Source: Melastoma dodecandrum (Eukaryota; Streptophyta; Magnoliopsida; Myrtales; Melastomataceae). From it: a stretch of 64,000 nucleotides of DNA. Where the stretch lies: the NCBI GenBank assembly GCA_029817715.1, contig JARUPY010000487.1:1-64000 (forward strand). Reading direction: 5' to 3'. Below, piece by piece: positions 43,992 to 56,500 of this stretch (positions are counted from its first letter, which is position 1; every line of letters starts with the position of its first letter). The notes below the pieces were generated by a model. That model did not search any database. It worked only from the letters and a program-made list of their open reading frames with translations, and had not been told where the DNA came from. Made by a program: the position numbers and the translations under genes.

Positions 43992-46837
43992 TTTCAATGA
44001 CTATCATCCGGTAAGATACACAATAGAACTGCAGGAACCCCTGAATCCGAGAAATAGAGAGGGGAGAAGTCAGCATACAAAATGTGGAAACGTACTACTC
44101 AGAGGAAGATTCAAGCAATAAACTACCACCCTACTCCAACTCATAATCACAGCATCTAAATGATGAACCGGGCAGGAAAACACGCAGAATCATTCTTTCG
44201 GAGATGGAAATCACTCGTCTCCAATCTAAATCATCGTTCTAGTCCACAAGAAAGACCAAATCGACCGATCCCGTGCCCTAGAGAGGCTCAGACTCACCGA
44301 TCGGCAGGTTTTGATCGGGAAACGCGCAGAGGAACAGGACCCTATCGATGCAAAGCGAACAGGGGCGGGCATCAAAGCCGGGGAAGGTCGTCGGAGATCC
44401 GCCGGAGTAGTCGGCCGACACGGAACCGGAACCGCCAGGGGGAGTAGGGGGAGGAAGAAGAAGCCGGCGGAGGTACCTGGGGGATATTTTTGTCAGATGA
44501 TTTTGTCAAAGGAGGACAGATTCGTCTTTTCTTGAACTGGGCCTTATTGGGCCTGGGCTCGACTCTAGACCTCAGTTCATCACAGAGGGAAGTAACATAG
44601 ATTAGCACAACTATATATTTGTGAATCTAAAACCCTATCAATCAATATAAAGAATTTATAAAATTTTCATAGTTCATTTCATCTAACTTGCATGGATTTA
44701 CTTAATATTTCGCGCTCTTCGGCTTTTGGGCGGTGGGAGCCAAATCCTCCGGGACACGTGTCAGATACCTTAACATCTTGCAACTCTGCCCATATTGCTT
44801 TCGTCCGAATCCAAAAGCCGTGGTGATCATTCCATTTCGTATCCAGGCGGCCATTCCTGGCTTATTTACTTACCACGCGCCCTCTTTCCCCCAGTTTCTT
44901 GATTGATCCTCGTCTTCTTCTGTCTTTTCCTGAAAGAGGATGAGCTTTTCCAATTGATTCCAATCTTTTCTCAACCTTTTTTTAAGGTTGTCTTTCTCCT
45001 GTCTTTCTTTCTACGAGAAATAAATGAATTTTCACTAAAACTAATTTGATCGAATTCTCAGTTACAGGGGAAGAACTTTAAGGAAATTAATTTGAAACCT
45101 GAAACCAAGCTTGGGGTCGACCCAATGGATGCAAACATCACGGGCCCATATTTTTCTGTTAGGCCCAAGCCCAATACCATTGGTCGGTTTAGGAGGAAAT
45201 AGTGTTATTATTATTATTATTATTCTCTTTTAGATTCGATCTCGAAGTGAAATGACCAAAATGGGTTTGTCGTCCTCGTGTTTCTTGTTTTTTTGTGTTT
45301 TTTTTTTGATGGGACATGTGAATCGGGCTTTCCCATGGAAAGACGTCTGGAATTGAAATAAAGGAAATGTCCAACCAACAGGAAACATTACGTTGAATCC
45401 AGTCATATTTCATTCTCCTTATCTTTTTCATTGGCACGTGCGTCAATCGATCCCCATGATCAACTTCATAATGCCGCGCATATATATAGGATGCGATGGC
45501 CTACGTGGAACGAGCACGAGTCAATAAATACTGTCGCTGCTCGAACCTTTTTTTTCCCACTGTTGTGACCTAATCATTTGTTTTGTTCTATTAAAGCAGG
45601 TTAGGAACAACATATACGAGACAGTAATAATACTAGGTTTAATTTAAAGTTAGCGTAAGAAGAGGGGGTCGGGGACTGGGAGGAGGATGAGGAGAATTTT
45701 CTAAAACAAGGACCAACAACAGGACGGGATTAGGAGGGGGGACGTCAATTTTAGCGGCCTCCTGTCTGGACGGTCAGCCTGTCGTCCGCCAGCAGCCGGG
45801 TTTTTAAGACACGGACAAAAAAAAAAAAACGGACAGTCGTATGTGAACGAGGAGGTTCCCTTCCCCCCCCCTCATGCTGTCGTTTCAGTTTGAATAATCC
45901 TTCTGATAATTTGAATTTTTTATAAAAGATGGGGTTGGGGGTGGGTGTTAGTCAGGGTGGTAGTGTTAACGTCGAGTTAATGAGCTGGGGAAGCTGGTAA
46001 GGCCAGGGAGTCCCTGCTACATTTGCATGAATATCACGTTTCTCGTGACTTGCGAAGCCTAACGCTTAGGCTGGAACGTACGTTAAATATGATCTGTGTA
46101 AGTTGGGAGATAGATGTAAATGAAGGAGGTGGAGACTAAAAGGAGGTACGGATTCCCGAGGGTCGTGGGAGTCCTTGTTTGCTCGGTGTTTCTTGTTATG
46201 GGGTTGAGGGGGGGAGGAACGTGTCGTTTGACTCGTATTGTGTGGGGGGATATTTTACTGTTGGGAGAATGGGACGAGAAAAGGAGAGGAACCAAACTTC
46301 ATAATTCCTAGTCGGTGCTGTTTGTAATAATTACTTTCACCAAGACTTGCCTGAAAATCTATAGTCTATGGTACGACGATAAGGCCCATCCCATCGGTTT
46401 TTTCTTTGCCAGTTTATGGGATTTTAATATATTTTCAAATAAAATAATTTAGTATTATTGTACATCAGAAGACATTAGGTTAGATAAAAGGCGTGCTGTG
46501 TTTTTAAGCCATTTTTTTAATACTTTGATATCATTATTTTACAACAATCGATATTAATAGTCCGGAAGGTTAAGAAAAAATACGAAATGATTTATATTCC
46601 ACTCAAGCACGTAATCATAATAATTGGAAGAAGAAAAGAAGTGAATATTGTTCCTATAAATAAAAGACGCCCGTGAAGGAGGAGGTTTATTCAAACTTGG
46701 GTTGTGCACGAGTTCTTGGTTTCTCTCACGGACATTTCCTTCTCCATTCACTCTTTCTTACATAGTCGCCCCATCAGACCCTCCCTGTTTGAATATTCAA
46801 CTAGAGTTGTGATCTTCCTTTGTGTCTCTCGCACGAG
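43992..46837. other. Divergent intergenic region between RH41 and ABCG11
   Basis: GC-rich sequence at 44160-44470 is probably the RH41 5' UTR zone, with TGGGCC motifs at 44537-44562. A (TTA)n microsatellite lies at 45205-45224. From 45500 to 46830 the sequence is the ABCG11 upstream region, with TATA box at 46654. No other gene is recognised. Confidence 0.5.
46654..46662 (+). promoter_or_regulatory. TATA box of ABCG11
   Basis: CTATAAATA, about 180 bases before the start codon at 46838, preceded by AT-rich sequence. Confidence 0.6.
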
Positions 46838-49660
46838 ATGGAGATTGAGTCGGGATCAAGAGATAGTCATGGTACGAACCATGACGGTAATAATGGTAGC
46901 GACAATAAGCTTAGCCCGCTCAGCTTGGCGCTGTGGAAGGACCAGGCCATCGAGGGTGCTGGCCCCGGAGATGTCTCAGCTTGGCTGACTTGGCGGGATC
47001 TGACTGTTACTGTGACTCGACGCAACGGGTGGATGCAGAAGGTGCTCGAGGGCCTCACTGGGTATGCGGAACCGGGGACGCTTACTGCTCTCATGGGTCC
47101 GTCAGGATCCGGCAAGTCGACGCTACTCGACTCGCTCTCAGGCCGGCTGGCTGCTAACGCATTCGTGTCTGGGGACATCATGCTTAATGGCCGCAAGACA
47201 AAGCTCTCGTTTGGGGCCGCGGTGAGGCTCTTTGCTTTAACCCTTGGTTCGACGTGATTAACGTGTACTAAGCACGTGTTGTGATGGGTTTCAGGCGTAT
47301 GTCACACAAGATGATAACCTGATCGGGACTCTGACTGTGAGGGAGACGATTTCGTATTCGGCAAGGCTGCGGCTGCCCGATAACATGCCGCGGGAGGACA
47401 AGCGGGAGATTGTGGAGAGTACAATCACGGAGATGGGTCTCCAAGACTGTGCTGACACGGTGATTGGGAACTGGCACCTGCGAGGGATCAGCGGTGGCGA
47501 GAAGAGACGGGTCAGCATTGCAGTCGAGATCCTCATGAGGCCTCAGTTGCTCTTCCTTGATGAGCCCACCAGCGGTCTCGACAGGTTACATCGAGTAACT
47601 GATTCCAACTCTTGAGATCTCGCCCAGTTTTAGTCCTCACCGGGTCATGGTTTTATTGCAGTGCCTCGGCATTCTTTGTGACGCAGACACTCCGTGGCTT
47701 GTCAAGGGACGGACGAACAGTCATCGCCTCGATTCATCAGCCCAGCAGCGAGGTGTTCGAACTGTTTGACCAGCTGTGCTTGCTCTCTGGCGGCAAGAAC
47801 ATTTACTTCGGCCAGGCTTCAAAAGCGTACGAGGTAAAAATTCAGCCACGATCATCTGCCCTGCTTGTAAGCATTTCTCGGTTTCTGATCCTCAACGAAG
47901 TTGTGCAGTTCTTCGCTGAGGCCGGATTCCCCTGCCCCCCCATGCGGAACCCCTCGGATCACTTCCTCAGATGCGTCAACTCTGATTTCGACAAAGTTAA
48001 AGCAACCCTCAAAGGATCAATGAAACAGAGGGTAACCGTGCTAGGCTCAACTTGTGATGAGATCTTCTGTCTTCATTCATTTGTTGAATTGTTTCCTCCG
48101 GGGAATTTCAGTTTGAATCGAAGGAAGGCCCTCTGGACAGTATGACAACGGTTGAAGCCATCCGAAGTCTCATAGATTCCTACCGTACATCTGAGTACAG
48201 CTCTGCGGCCATACAAAAAGTCGAGGAGATGTCCAAAGTGGTATGCTCTTCTTCTTGGTTAGCCTTAAACCTCTTCGGTTGTTCCATGAATCCTCGAATC
48301 AAATTGACAAACTCGTGAATATATGCAGAAAGCGACTGTGCCAGATTCCAGAGGCAGTCAGGCGAGCTTCTTCAAGCAAGCGTTAACCTTGACTGAGCGC
48401 TCCTTCATCAACATGTCAAGGGACTTCGGATATTACTGGCTTAGGCTCATAATCTATACTGTTGTCACTTTCTGTATAGGCACAATCTACCTGAACATCG
48501 GCACGAGTAACAGTGCAATTCTGGTATGTTCCAACCCAATTTGTTTACCAATGGGGGTTTCGCGCCATTTGCCTTATCTTTTCTTCTTTTTGGCTCATAG
48601 GCCAGGGGTGCTTGCGCGTCATTTGTGTTCGGCTTCGTCACTTTCATGTCGATCGGCGGCTTCCCTTCCTTCGTGGAGGACATGAAGGTATGTGCCTTGC
48701 CTTCGAAACCCCCCTCGATCACGTACAAATCCCGACGAAACATTTTCTTTTTTGTTATTCGCAGGTTTTCCAGAGGGAGAGACTGAATGGCCACTACGGA
48801 GTCGGCGCATTTGTAATCGGCAACACGTTCTCAGGGATGCCCTTCCTCATCCTCATCACCTTCATCTCGGGAACGGTCTGTTACTTCATGGTTCGCCTCC
48901 ACCCGGGGTTCACACATTACCTCTTCTTCGTCCTCTGTCTCTATGCTAGTGTCACCGTCGTCGAGAGCCTGATGATGGCTATAGCTAGCGTCGTCCCAAA
49001 TTTCCTCATGGGCATCATCATAGGTGCAGGGATCCAGGTAAAATGTTGTCTTGGGCCAATTGTTTCTGCATGCACCGATTCTCCGTGCAACAGATGCGCT
49101 GATGCTGCAGACTAAATTTTCAGGGGATATTCATGCTGGTCTCTGGCTACTTTAGGCTCCCCAATGACATTCCCAAGCCAGTGTGGAGGTACCCAATGTC
49201 CTACATCAGCTTCCTCTACTGGGCTATTCAGGTGATGATCCTGTGATGTTTTCCTTTATGGTACTTGTAATGACACAGCAATGTCATAGCTGAATTTGCT
49301 GATGTTTTTCACTTACAGGGGCAATACCAGAACGATTTCGCGGGCTTGGTGTTCGACAACCAGTCGCTGGACCAGCCAAGGATCTCTGGAGAGCACGTGC
49401 TAGAGATCATCTTCCAGATCAACACCCGCCGATCCAAGTGGACCAACCTTAGCGTCCTGTTCTCGATGATCGTGATATACCGCGTCCTGTTCTACATCAT
49501 GATCAAGATCAATGAGGACGTCACTCCCTGGGTCAGGGGTTACATAGCAAAGAGGAGGATGCAACAGAAGAACGGGGCTCCGACAGTGAACCCAGATGGT
49601 CTCAATCCGTCCCCTTCTATGACAGGCTTCATCACCAATCAACGCAACAAGAGATGGTAA
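46838..49660 (+). CDS. ABCG11: ABC transporter G family member 11 (half-size, cuticular lipid exporter)
   Basis: Ten exons: 46838-47221, 47295-47584, 47662-47833, 47909-48031, 48112-48240, 48329-48523, 48601-48687, 48765-49037, 49124-49231 and 49319-49660. They join without a frame break to give 700 residues (703 known for Arabidopsis). The nucleotide-binding half comes first: Walker [10 protein letters not shown] (residues 87-95), signature ISGGEKRR, Walker [13 protein letters not shown] and H-loop SIHQPSSE. The membrane half has about six segments ([82 protein letters not shown]). ABCG11 homodimers, or dimers with ABCG12, export wax and cutin precursors at the epidermal plasma membrane. Its neighbours do not act in cuticle formation. 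Confidence 0.97.
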
Positions 49661-50557
49661 GAAAGTAGGACCAAATCAAAATACAACAATCTCCCAAGTG
49701 TCAAAAGATAAAAATCTTCACTAAGATGTCATCATAATATCAGTATAGTGCTTGTCTTTTTTTTTTTTTTTTTTGCGCAAATGGTTGTAGATTCACCCAT
49801 AGAGTTGCAGAAAAAATATATTTGCGATTTTGTGGGTTTTGTTTTTTGTCATCCTGTTCTACCAACCATCTTAAATTCTTCAGCTACCGAGTTGAAAAAT
49901 CCATTCATCACCAACCCAATTGTCCTTTAGCCCTTCCATCAAGCTGTCAGCATCAGACAACGCCCACGAATTCATTATATGTTCATTACTTCACTAGCTA
50001 TATCATCGGGGCTCATCATGATCTACAAGGAAGCACTTCAGAGGGACAATGAAAGAACACCAAAAAGGGAAAGATGCAGGGAGATACACGCACCCTTTTG
50101 CTGTTTGCGCAGCAGATGTCCATTCTTGGCATTCCCCAGCTGTAGCTTCCGCCAGACCCAAAATTTAATACAGGGAATTCAAACCCGTCCCAGGTTCAAT
50201 GCCAAGCCTTTGTCCTGCTGAAGTTCTGGGAACTGCTGCAGAGATTTGCAGGACATCTAAAAGAGCTTCATATGATCTTTGCCTTAAGTGATTCATTGCG
50301 TAATCAATGAAGGTAGACTGTCAAGTACGAGGCCTTTCACATTTAACTCTTCATAGAAAATATGAACAAAGGGGGCAGAATAACAACTCAAAGATTACTA
50401 CTACATTGACAGTTACAGCTAAAGATCATATGGACACATTCCCAAGATTACAACAACCAGCAAAGGACACACTTCCAGGTGATAGGAAAACAAGACAGGT
50501 AATCGCAAGTGGCAGATACACGCAAAAGATAAAAAGAAGCGAGGCAAGCGGGGGTTA
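49661..50557. other. Shared 3' region of ABCG11 and SPIKE1
   Basis: The two genes converge here. A T run at 49757-49774 and AT-rich sequence follow ABCG11. No coding sequence is supported. Confidence 0.45.
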
Positions 50558-53500
50558 TTATAGTTCAGAGAGTATGGCAGGGATGTAATGAGATAACTCG
50601 GCCGTTAGAGATTGGAAACCGTTGACGAGCTGCGTGTGGAACTCCTGATCTTCATCGCCAATCAACCTTGCATGGACTCGGATGGCGCGCTTGCATACTG
50701 CCATGAACTCGAGGAGTGCGGCGATGAGCTGCTGCAGTTCTTGGGAGCGTAACCTTGTTGCAGGCTCGCCTGACAAGAAGGCCGTGCAAACGCTGAGTAC
50801 TCCGCTATTCACCTGCAAGCATCCAGTAGTAATTGCTGAAAATCGCTCAACCACAGAAAAGGCTTTCTACGTCCGCCAACAAATTGTTCAAGAAATCGTG
50901 AACTGAAAATCGAAACTCACTTGTACTGCAACGCTCCCTTGAAGAATCCTCTGTAGACTCTGTAAACGTGGCAATTGATCGCCCTCGGAACTACGGGGCT
51001 CTTCCAATTCGTTTCGCAACGCAGCTGTTCGAGTTTCAATCATACCTATTGCATTCTCGACAGGGGAGAACTCGAGAGATTCAGATTTAATCACCAAAAG
51101 CCGGTTGACTAATGCAGGAAACGAGCCCTCCGTCTGAAGAACTGTCCTTCTCTTCCATTGGTCTTCTAAACCACCCTGAGTCTTTCCATTTTTTGTGAAA
51201 GGCGTGTCAAACAAAAATCGATCAAAAACACGCGCCCTAACCCCACCAGTGGAAAGAGAGAAGATCCTCTCCCTTCTGCTACCCAGATCTTCATCTTCCA
51301 TCACAGGATCAACAGCGGTTATCTGTAAATAACAGACTCCAGGCTGCAACTCTTCTGCTTTTACTTGTCTGGAGTCCGGAATGATGTGCAGCGTGTGATT
51401 GCCATCCATCCGGGACTCATATATATGACTCAGCTTCTCCATAATATCACCGAGTCGTACATCACGGGGCTCCCTGTACACATACTCCTTCCTGTCTAGT
51501 TTCCCAAACCTGTCCCCATAAAAGCCCACCCTGTAATAGGTAGCATCGGTGAATGGTATCGGGCTCGACTCCTGCTCAAGGATAGATTCGTAGATGTTAG
51601 TCAATAAGGTGTGACACTTCGCCAGTTGCCCATATGCTCTCCTGCTTTTGTGAACAGGAATGACAAGCTCTAGAATGTTCGCGCAGAAATGATACAACTC
51701 CGCTTGAGAGAAAAGCTTGTTGGCAAGTTGGAGATACTTCACGGCAGAATCAACTGTAAGCTTTGAAGCGCCATATCCCTCCACCTCAGCTGCAGACGCT
51801 TCACACGTTATCTCGCTGCTCACCATTGGGCATATTTTACGTATCGAGGTCACATGATCTCTACTCCAGACACCATCATTTCTCGCTACAAGGGCCTACA
51901 ACAAGAGAAAATTTTCTAATTTAAGTTTATTCCTCTGATTAACCAGCAAGTTGTCCTTGTATGAAAGTTCTGCATGTCTTGTATATGAGACTGGAAAAAC
52001 ACGATTTAACTGCAGCAATAGTCAGCGTTACCTGCATCACGACGCCAACAACAGCCACAGCACACTGTGCAGCTTCAGCCCAAGACTGCATTTCCTGATG
52101 GGCATCACAAAGATGAAGTAACCACATGATGTGAAGATCTGGGACGGGTGCGAAAGCCATTGCGAGTTTGTAGTAACTTTCTGCTGCTGCGTATCTATCC
52201 ATGTTCATCACAGGCGACTGCAGAAATGGGAAAGAAAAATCTGAGATTAGGAGGAATATGCAGAAAACAAACAAAAAGCTATCATTTGCTTCAAAACTGA
52301 CTTAAAAGCATCATTCGACAACTGATATAAGTAATCATTTCATTGAAAGTAGCGGCAGCATGAATTCTATGTCAGCAATTCATTACCAGAAGTGCATGTT
52401 CAAGGCTTGCATCGAGGGCCTGTAGAAGGCTATTGGACAAATATTTCACCTCTGACCAAGACCATCGATTTTCTGCAGATTTTTCAGGGACAATTATTAG
52501 AGCATTCTCAGGAAGCCCACTTTCTTTCAAAATGCTGGGGCTCATTCCCTCATCTGCCATTTCTTCCAACGATTTTCGAAGCCGACGTGCTTCACCACTC
52601 TCTTCTAGTGTCCCATCAGACTTCATCTGCATAACTTGCACTTCAGACATCAGCTCTGATAACGTTATGGTAAGCATTACCCTCAGTCTTGCAGATTGCA
52701 CTAAGTAGTAAAACGAGCTCTGCATTGATACAAAAAGAAAGCCATCCATGAATTCACAATGGCATAAAGCATAAGTAGAAGGCAGACAATTATTAAACTT
52801 GTATACCCTAATGAGTATCTGCAGGCCAATAACTGCCCTTCTCCTGATGTTGTCATTACGAAAAACCGCTAGCCGTAGTAGATGGAATGCAACTTGCTTT
52901 AAGAACCTATCATTTTCCCTTGCAATTAGTGTTGCTCCATGGAGATCAAACACGCTGTAAAACACAGAGGATAAAGCCCTCCAGAACTCCAGGGGTTGAT
53001 TACGTGAAAAGAAATTCATAAATATAGCTGTGATGCAATCAAGTTTCCCATAGTCTGTTGCAATGCTGTGTGTTGATGCCATTGCAGAAAACTTCTGGGT
53101 TACTTCCAAAACCTGAAGACTCACTGCAGCACTAAGGTTCTCTTCCCATAGCTCCTGCAATTAATGTCAGAGCCAGAGGTTTTAGGGACCAGGAACTACT
53201 GACTCGGCAAAAACCCAGGATTCCCACAAAAAAGAAGAGCAAAGAGGGTAGCAGCTGAAAAGAAAAAAAACCAGTTTTTGTCGCAACAATGGGTGCAGAG
53301 ATTCTCTAAGAGCTTGAGCTGAAGCTCCGATTCTAGAGGATTGCGCCTGAGCAAGGGCTTCTCTCAATGAATATGGCTGGCTTGGCGAGCTTAACTGGGA
53401 GTTAACTCTTTGCCACATGTAACCACTCTCTGGTGTTCCCCCTTGGGGCTGCATGACATCAAACAATAGAAATTAGCATTGGAAAAATAATGTGCAGAGA

Positions 53501-56500
53501 TAGTAATGGACATTTGATTTGAGTGCTTTAGGCATCATACAAATAATTCGGTGCTTTTAACACTTACCCGCACTTCTTGTCTTGACGCCTCAGAAAGATA
53601 TGTATTGATAGCCGGAGAAAGCCTTTCAGAGTACTTTGGAGAAACAGGTCCGTCCCCAGCAGGACTTCGAGAACTGCTACCAAGCAACATACCATCCGAA
53701 GGCTTCTTGTGCTGCAAAATACGTCCAAAAAAATGCCCAATGGGTATGAAGAAGTAGCTCACTCTTGAAATTCGACCACAAGCATGCATAATTAAGATAA
53801 TAAAAAATGTTCATAAAGGATATTGAACCAGGCAATCAGTAGTCTTCATGATTTTATTTTATTTTATTTTATTTGGTTTTTAATAAGGTAGTCTTCCTGA
53901 ACTGATGTTATTCAACTAGCTATGTTCACAAAAGTTTTCAACAGGGCGATTCCTCTTGTTACAAAATCCTCTGTTAATGAAACATATCAATGGCAGAAAA
54001 AAGGTAGCACATCTGCAACCATCGACACAGCACACAAATAGGCATGCAAGATATAAGAAAAAACAATAAAGTTAAAACAGAGATGCCACCTCAAAAAGGG
54101 TAAGGCACTCCTCCATGAGTTTGAAGAAGAGCCTTGTTCGAGCAATGCTTTGTTGCCATGCCTTGACAAGAGATGAATCATCTAGATTGCGAAGAATTTG
54201 TAGAATTGCTATCAAAACTTCTCGCTTCTCAACAGCATTAAGGTTGTAAAATACCGGCATTTCATCCAATATCTGTGAAACAGAGAAAAAGGTTCAGTAA
54301 CTAGTAGGGTGCTCAATATGATAGTGGTACTCCAATAGAAATGAATTATCAGATCAGGATGCGCTACATACTAGAATTCCTTAATCCAATTATTCCCTAA
54401 ACAATAAAAACCATATTTTCTTTACAGGCTAAAATATCGGTTTCATTAATAAGCTTTTAGAGCAGGTTGTTTTGTAAGTCCATTGCAAACACAATTTTTT
54501 GATGGGGTAATAAAAAGAAAAATAATTTCCCATCATCAGAGTAACCAAGGAATCAAGTACATGAAACTGCGGTAAATTAAATGAGACAAAGAACCTGTGT
54601 TGACAGATACCTGTCCAATCAGTGGGAAATATAGCTGAGCTATGTAAAGCTTATCTTCAGGCTTTTGATATCGATTGTCAAACTCATGCTTGCAAAGCAA
54701 GATCACTAAAATTCTAGCAGCCTGCAGAAAAAGTACCCTCTTCAGAATTACCATAAATTTATTCATACAACAACCCCTTTGAAGTCTCATCTCACCATGC
54801 CTAAAAGAAAGATATTGTGAAATCTACTCCTCAGTTGACAATGGGTGTGATTGTTCTAAAAGCTACTTTTGGATAATCATTTCAATTTACAACAGTATGT
54901 GCTGAACGAGAATTTGCCAAGAACTGATGTTGATTACTAATACCACTGCCATTGCTCTAACCCAACCAGAAACATCATTATTTTCATTCTAAAGGTCTCA
55001 CCTTTGGCCGCTGAGATAAATCATCATGATCCCAACTGAGGAAAATCTCTTGTATTAACATTGATGAAAGATAGTTCCTGCCACATCAAGGCACGGCATT
55101 AAAGAAAGATAGCCTAAACTAGATTCTGACAAAACACAACATGACGCTGCTGTGTCACCATCAATCAAACATAAGAAGCATGATTCACACGGTTATCGTA
55201 GAACAAAAAGATGCTATTGATGAACGTTATGAACATGAAGTTAATTGCATGGCTGCTTCAATCATCCAGTATAACTGATATCGTGAAAAACTAAATGAGA
55301 TTCCAAACGCAGAGGCACACATGAGTACCTGTCTGAAGGGTCTCTCCCAGGCATCTCCACAAAAAGATCATGATCACATAAAATTTGCAAAAACGTCAGC
55401 TTGCAATCATGCAACACTGACTGACATACTCCAGAAAATTTATCGAAATACAAGGAAACCTGTAGACAGAAGAATAGTTCAAAATTAGAGCATGAATACA
55501 ATAGAACAGCATTATATTCAAGAGTAATCATTTCTATCTCCATTCTGGAGACAGGCAATTAAGCATTTTCAGAATAAAATCTATAGCCTCCCGGCAGTAT
55601 AATATGTATTTGACATTTTTGTAGCAGTAATTACAACACCACGTGATAAAGATTGTAACAGCAGACTAAGACAAAAGTTAGAAGGCATACCAATTCAAAA
55701 ACTTGGCGAGGTTCAATGACCGAGAGGAGATCATAACAGAAAAATGCCAAACTGCTGTTCAGTCGCTTTGCTAAGCTGAGTCCCTTCTTACAACGCTCAT
55801 GAACCTCCGTTAACAAGCAATCATATAGCTGTGAAATACACTTGAATACGCCTTCTTTTAATTGCATAGGGGGAATATCTTCACCTGCAAAAGTTATTTG
55901 ACTCTCTTTATGGTTGAGGCAAAACAAATGTATCACTCGATTATGGTGTTCAGAGTCACCGCAATGACACTGCGTCACATACTTAAGAAGAAAAATGCAT
56001 CCAGCTAGCAACCCAGTCAATCCTTTCATCTTATAAACACCTTTGGATCAAAGGAAAGCCTTTTTCATCACACGAACATAAACAAAAAGTAATAAAGCAT
56101 AGCATGGGGCCACATCAAATCCTAGAGTTTACCTAGGGAAAGAACATGATAGAAGAGGCGAGTTTGCTCCAAAGCCATTGACTTGACAATAAGCTCAAGA
56201 AAAAACCAAGCCATTGCAAGGACATCATCATACACGGGTCCTACACGATAGCCTTTGGCCTGCAAAAAAGAGGACCAAAGCTAATATAGAAAGCATATAT
56301 AAAAAAGGTTAACAGGGATCAATAAACATTGCCAGGAGAAAGTCGACAACTGGTTTGGTATTTTGCTGTCTGTTTCTCGTATCATCATCAAAGTTACAAA
56401 TAGTTAAAGAGATTCCATTTTTCTGAGGAAACTTCTTCCTAGAAAAAGCAAAGATAAAAGCTGTGACTGGCTATTTCCTTGTGTTCTTGCCACAGTTTTT

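Noticed and set aside
53815..53830. U12-type donor ATATCCTTT on the minus strand inside SPIKE1
   Set aside because: It lies in the middle of a normal GT-AG intron and not at an exon end.
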